Assembly (NCBI GenBank): GCA_007994965.1
Contig: VOPW01000001.1
Span: 1,674,001-1,738,000, forward strand
Source: Piscinibacter aquaticus
GTDB taxonomy: Bacteria; Pseudomonadota; Gammaproteobacteria; Burkholderiales; Burkholderiaceae_C
Direction: 5' to 3'
Length of the DNA: 64,000 nucleotides
Shown here: in pieces, positions 63,104 to 64,000 of the stretch
Layout of the letters: every line of letters begins with the position of its first letter
Numbering within the stretch: the first letter of the stretch is position 1
Program-made: the position numbers and the translations under genes
The notes under the pieces: generated by a model
The model's input: only the letters and a program-made list of their open reading frames with translations
Told to the model about the DNA's origin: nothing
Databases searched by the model: none

Positions 63104-64000
63104 TCAAGGCTTTCTCAGGCGTCCGCAGAGGTAGGTCCAGATGAAGTGCGCGGCGGCCGGCTGCTCAGCTCGGCGTGGTCGAAAGGCGGCGAGACCTCGA
63201 CGCAATCCATGCCGACGAAGGGCAGGTCGGCCAGTTCCTCGAGCACCGTGAGCACTTTGGTTGGTGCTCATGCCGCCGGGCTCAGGGGTGCCGGTGCCGG
63301 GTGCGAAGGCCGGGTCGAGGCAGTCGATGTCCAGGCTCAGATAGACCGGCGGCTGGCCGTGGGCCGCCAGCCGCTCGCGGATCGCGCCGAGCACCGGCGC
63401 CAGTTGCGTCGGGTTCTCCAGCCCGCGGAGATCGCGTGCCGTAAAGATCAGGCCGCCCTGGTCACGCACAAACTCGCGCGCCTCGCGCACGCCGGCCGAG
63501 CGGATGCCCAACTGCGTGAAGCACTCGCGCACCACCAGCCCCTCCTGGATGGCTTCGTAGACCCAGGTGCCGTGGCCGCTCGGCTCGCCGAAGTGATCTT
63601 CCCAGGTGTCGCAATGGGCGTCGAAGTGGATCACGGCGAGCGGGCGACCCAGCATTTCCCGGTAGGCGCGCAGCAGCGGTAGCGTGATGCTGTGGTCGCC
63701 GCCGATCCAGGCCATGTGGTGCGCGCGGATCAGCGGTTTGACCAGCGGCATCATCGCCTCGCGCATCGCGACGAGGCTGGTGTTGGGCAGCGGCAGATCG
63801 CCGGCATCGCCGAGCCGTCCGTCGGGCGAGACGTCGAAGTGCGGATGGATCGCATCGCACAGCATGTGGCTCGCTTCGCGGATCGCACGCGGCGCCGGGC
63901 GCGCGCCGGGTCGATTGGTCACCGAGCCGTCCCAGGCGATGCCCGCCACGGCGAAGGGCGTGGCCGCGCTGGCGGCCGGCGCCTTCAGGAAGGCATTGTT
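63104..64000 (-). CDS. speB: agmatinase SpeB-type ureohydrolase, N-terminus beyond the window, frame broken twice
   Basis: Mn-dependent ureohydrolase cleaving agmatine to putrescine and urea. Metal-binding motifs MAWIGGDHSITLPLL, VIHFDAHCDTWEDHFGE and SLDIDCLDPAFAPGTGTPEP are complete. Breaks near 63257 (CTTTGG where CCTGG is expected, restoring STNQVLTVLEELADL) and near 63157. It ends FIWTYLCGRLRKP. The upstream part reads NNAFLKAPAASAATPFAVAG off the window edge. Guanidinobutyrase is an alternative. It supplies putrescine for the Puu genes. Confidence 0.9.
   Translation of the reverse strand, partial: NNAFLKAPAASAATPFAVAGIAWDGSVTNRPGARPAPRAIREASHMLCDAIHPHFDVSPDGRLGDAGDLPLPNTSLVAMREAMMPLVKPLIRAHHMAWIGGDHSITLPLLRAYREMLGRPLAVIHFDAHCDTWEDHFGEPSGHGTWVYEAIQEGLVVRECFTQLGIRSAGVREAREFVRDQGGLIFTARDLRGLENPTQLAPVLGAIRERLAAHGQPPVYLSLDIDCLDPAFAPGTGTPEPGGMSTNQSAHGARGTGRPALRRHGLRRGLAAFRPRRAEQPAAAHFIWTYLCGRLRKP

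Overview
The window is about 64 kb of high-GC DNA from a free-living betaproteobacterium, order Burkholderiales, probably near Rubrivivax, Leptothrix or Roseateles. This placement is inferred from GC content, the glucokinase-RpiR fusion, the DUF3138-type porin, the polyamine gene order and the style of the intergenic repeats. I see no insertion sequence, prophage, CRISPR array or replication origin. One tRNA (Ser, anticodon GGA) is present.

Layout. (1) 1-11056: glycogen metabolism. glgP-glgB-glgX-malQ run leftward, and glgC-glgA run rightward from a shared 387-bp gap. (2) 11137-14642: two small hypothetical proteins, a TM/coiled-coil protein, a YedK-type DNA-protein crosslink protein, tRNA-Ser, and the QmcA/NfeD membrane pair. 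(3) 14741-17007: an Orn/Lys/Arg decarboxylase. (4) 17021-27255, leftward: a maltodextrin operon lamB-malK-malE-malF-malG, a secreted CBM41-like protein, a secreted GH13 amylase and a glucokinase-RpiR fusion. (5) 27727-29627: a canonical glucokinase and a SHOCT-domain protein. (6) 29658-39698: fabI, then the translation operon rimP-nusA-infB-rbfA-truB-typA, then an EamA transporter. (7) 39777-44607: a wax-ester synthase/DGAT-like acyltransferase, two alpha/beta hydrolases, a YXWGXW lipoprotein and dusA. (8) 44611-64000: a polyamine catabolic island with gamma-glutamylation enzymes, aminotransferases, PotFGHI, a porin, an Lrp regulator, a hemerythrin and an agmatinase.

The genes form three flows. 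Maltodextrins enter through LamB and MalEFGK, are cut to glucose and phosphorylated by Glk, and carbon can be stored as glycogen. Putrescine, imported or made from agmatine by SpeB, is converted by the Puu route to GABA and succinate semialdehyde. The rimP-truB block is housekeeping.

Two observations stand out. First, about 70 inferred single- or double-base frameshifts split otherwise intact genes, including essential ones. About 30 of them lie at CCAGG/CCTGG sites, which points to sequencing error at methylated CCWGG rather than gene decay. Coordinates below therefore give the whole gene and note each break. Second, the glucokinase half of the RpiR fusion has lost its expected catalytic Asp and altered its phosphate loop, while a normal glucokinase lies across the maltose operon behind a promoter overlapped by a GTAGT/CTAC palindrome. 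Together they suggest a sugar-sensing repressor built on a dead kinase.
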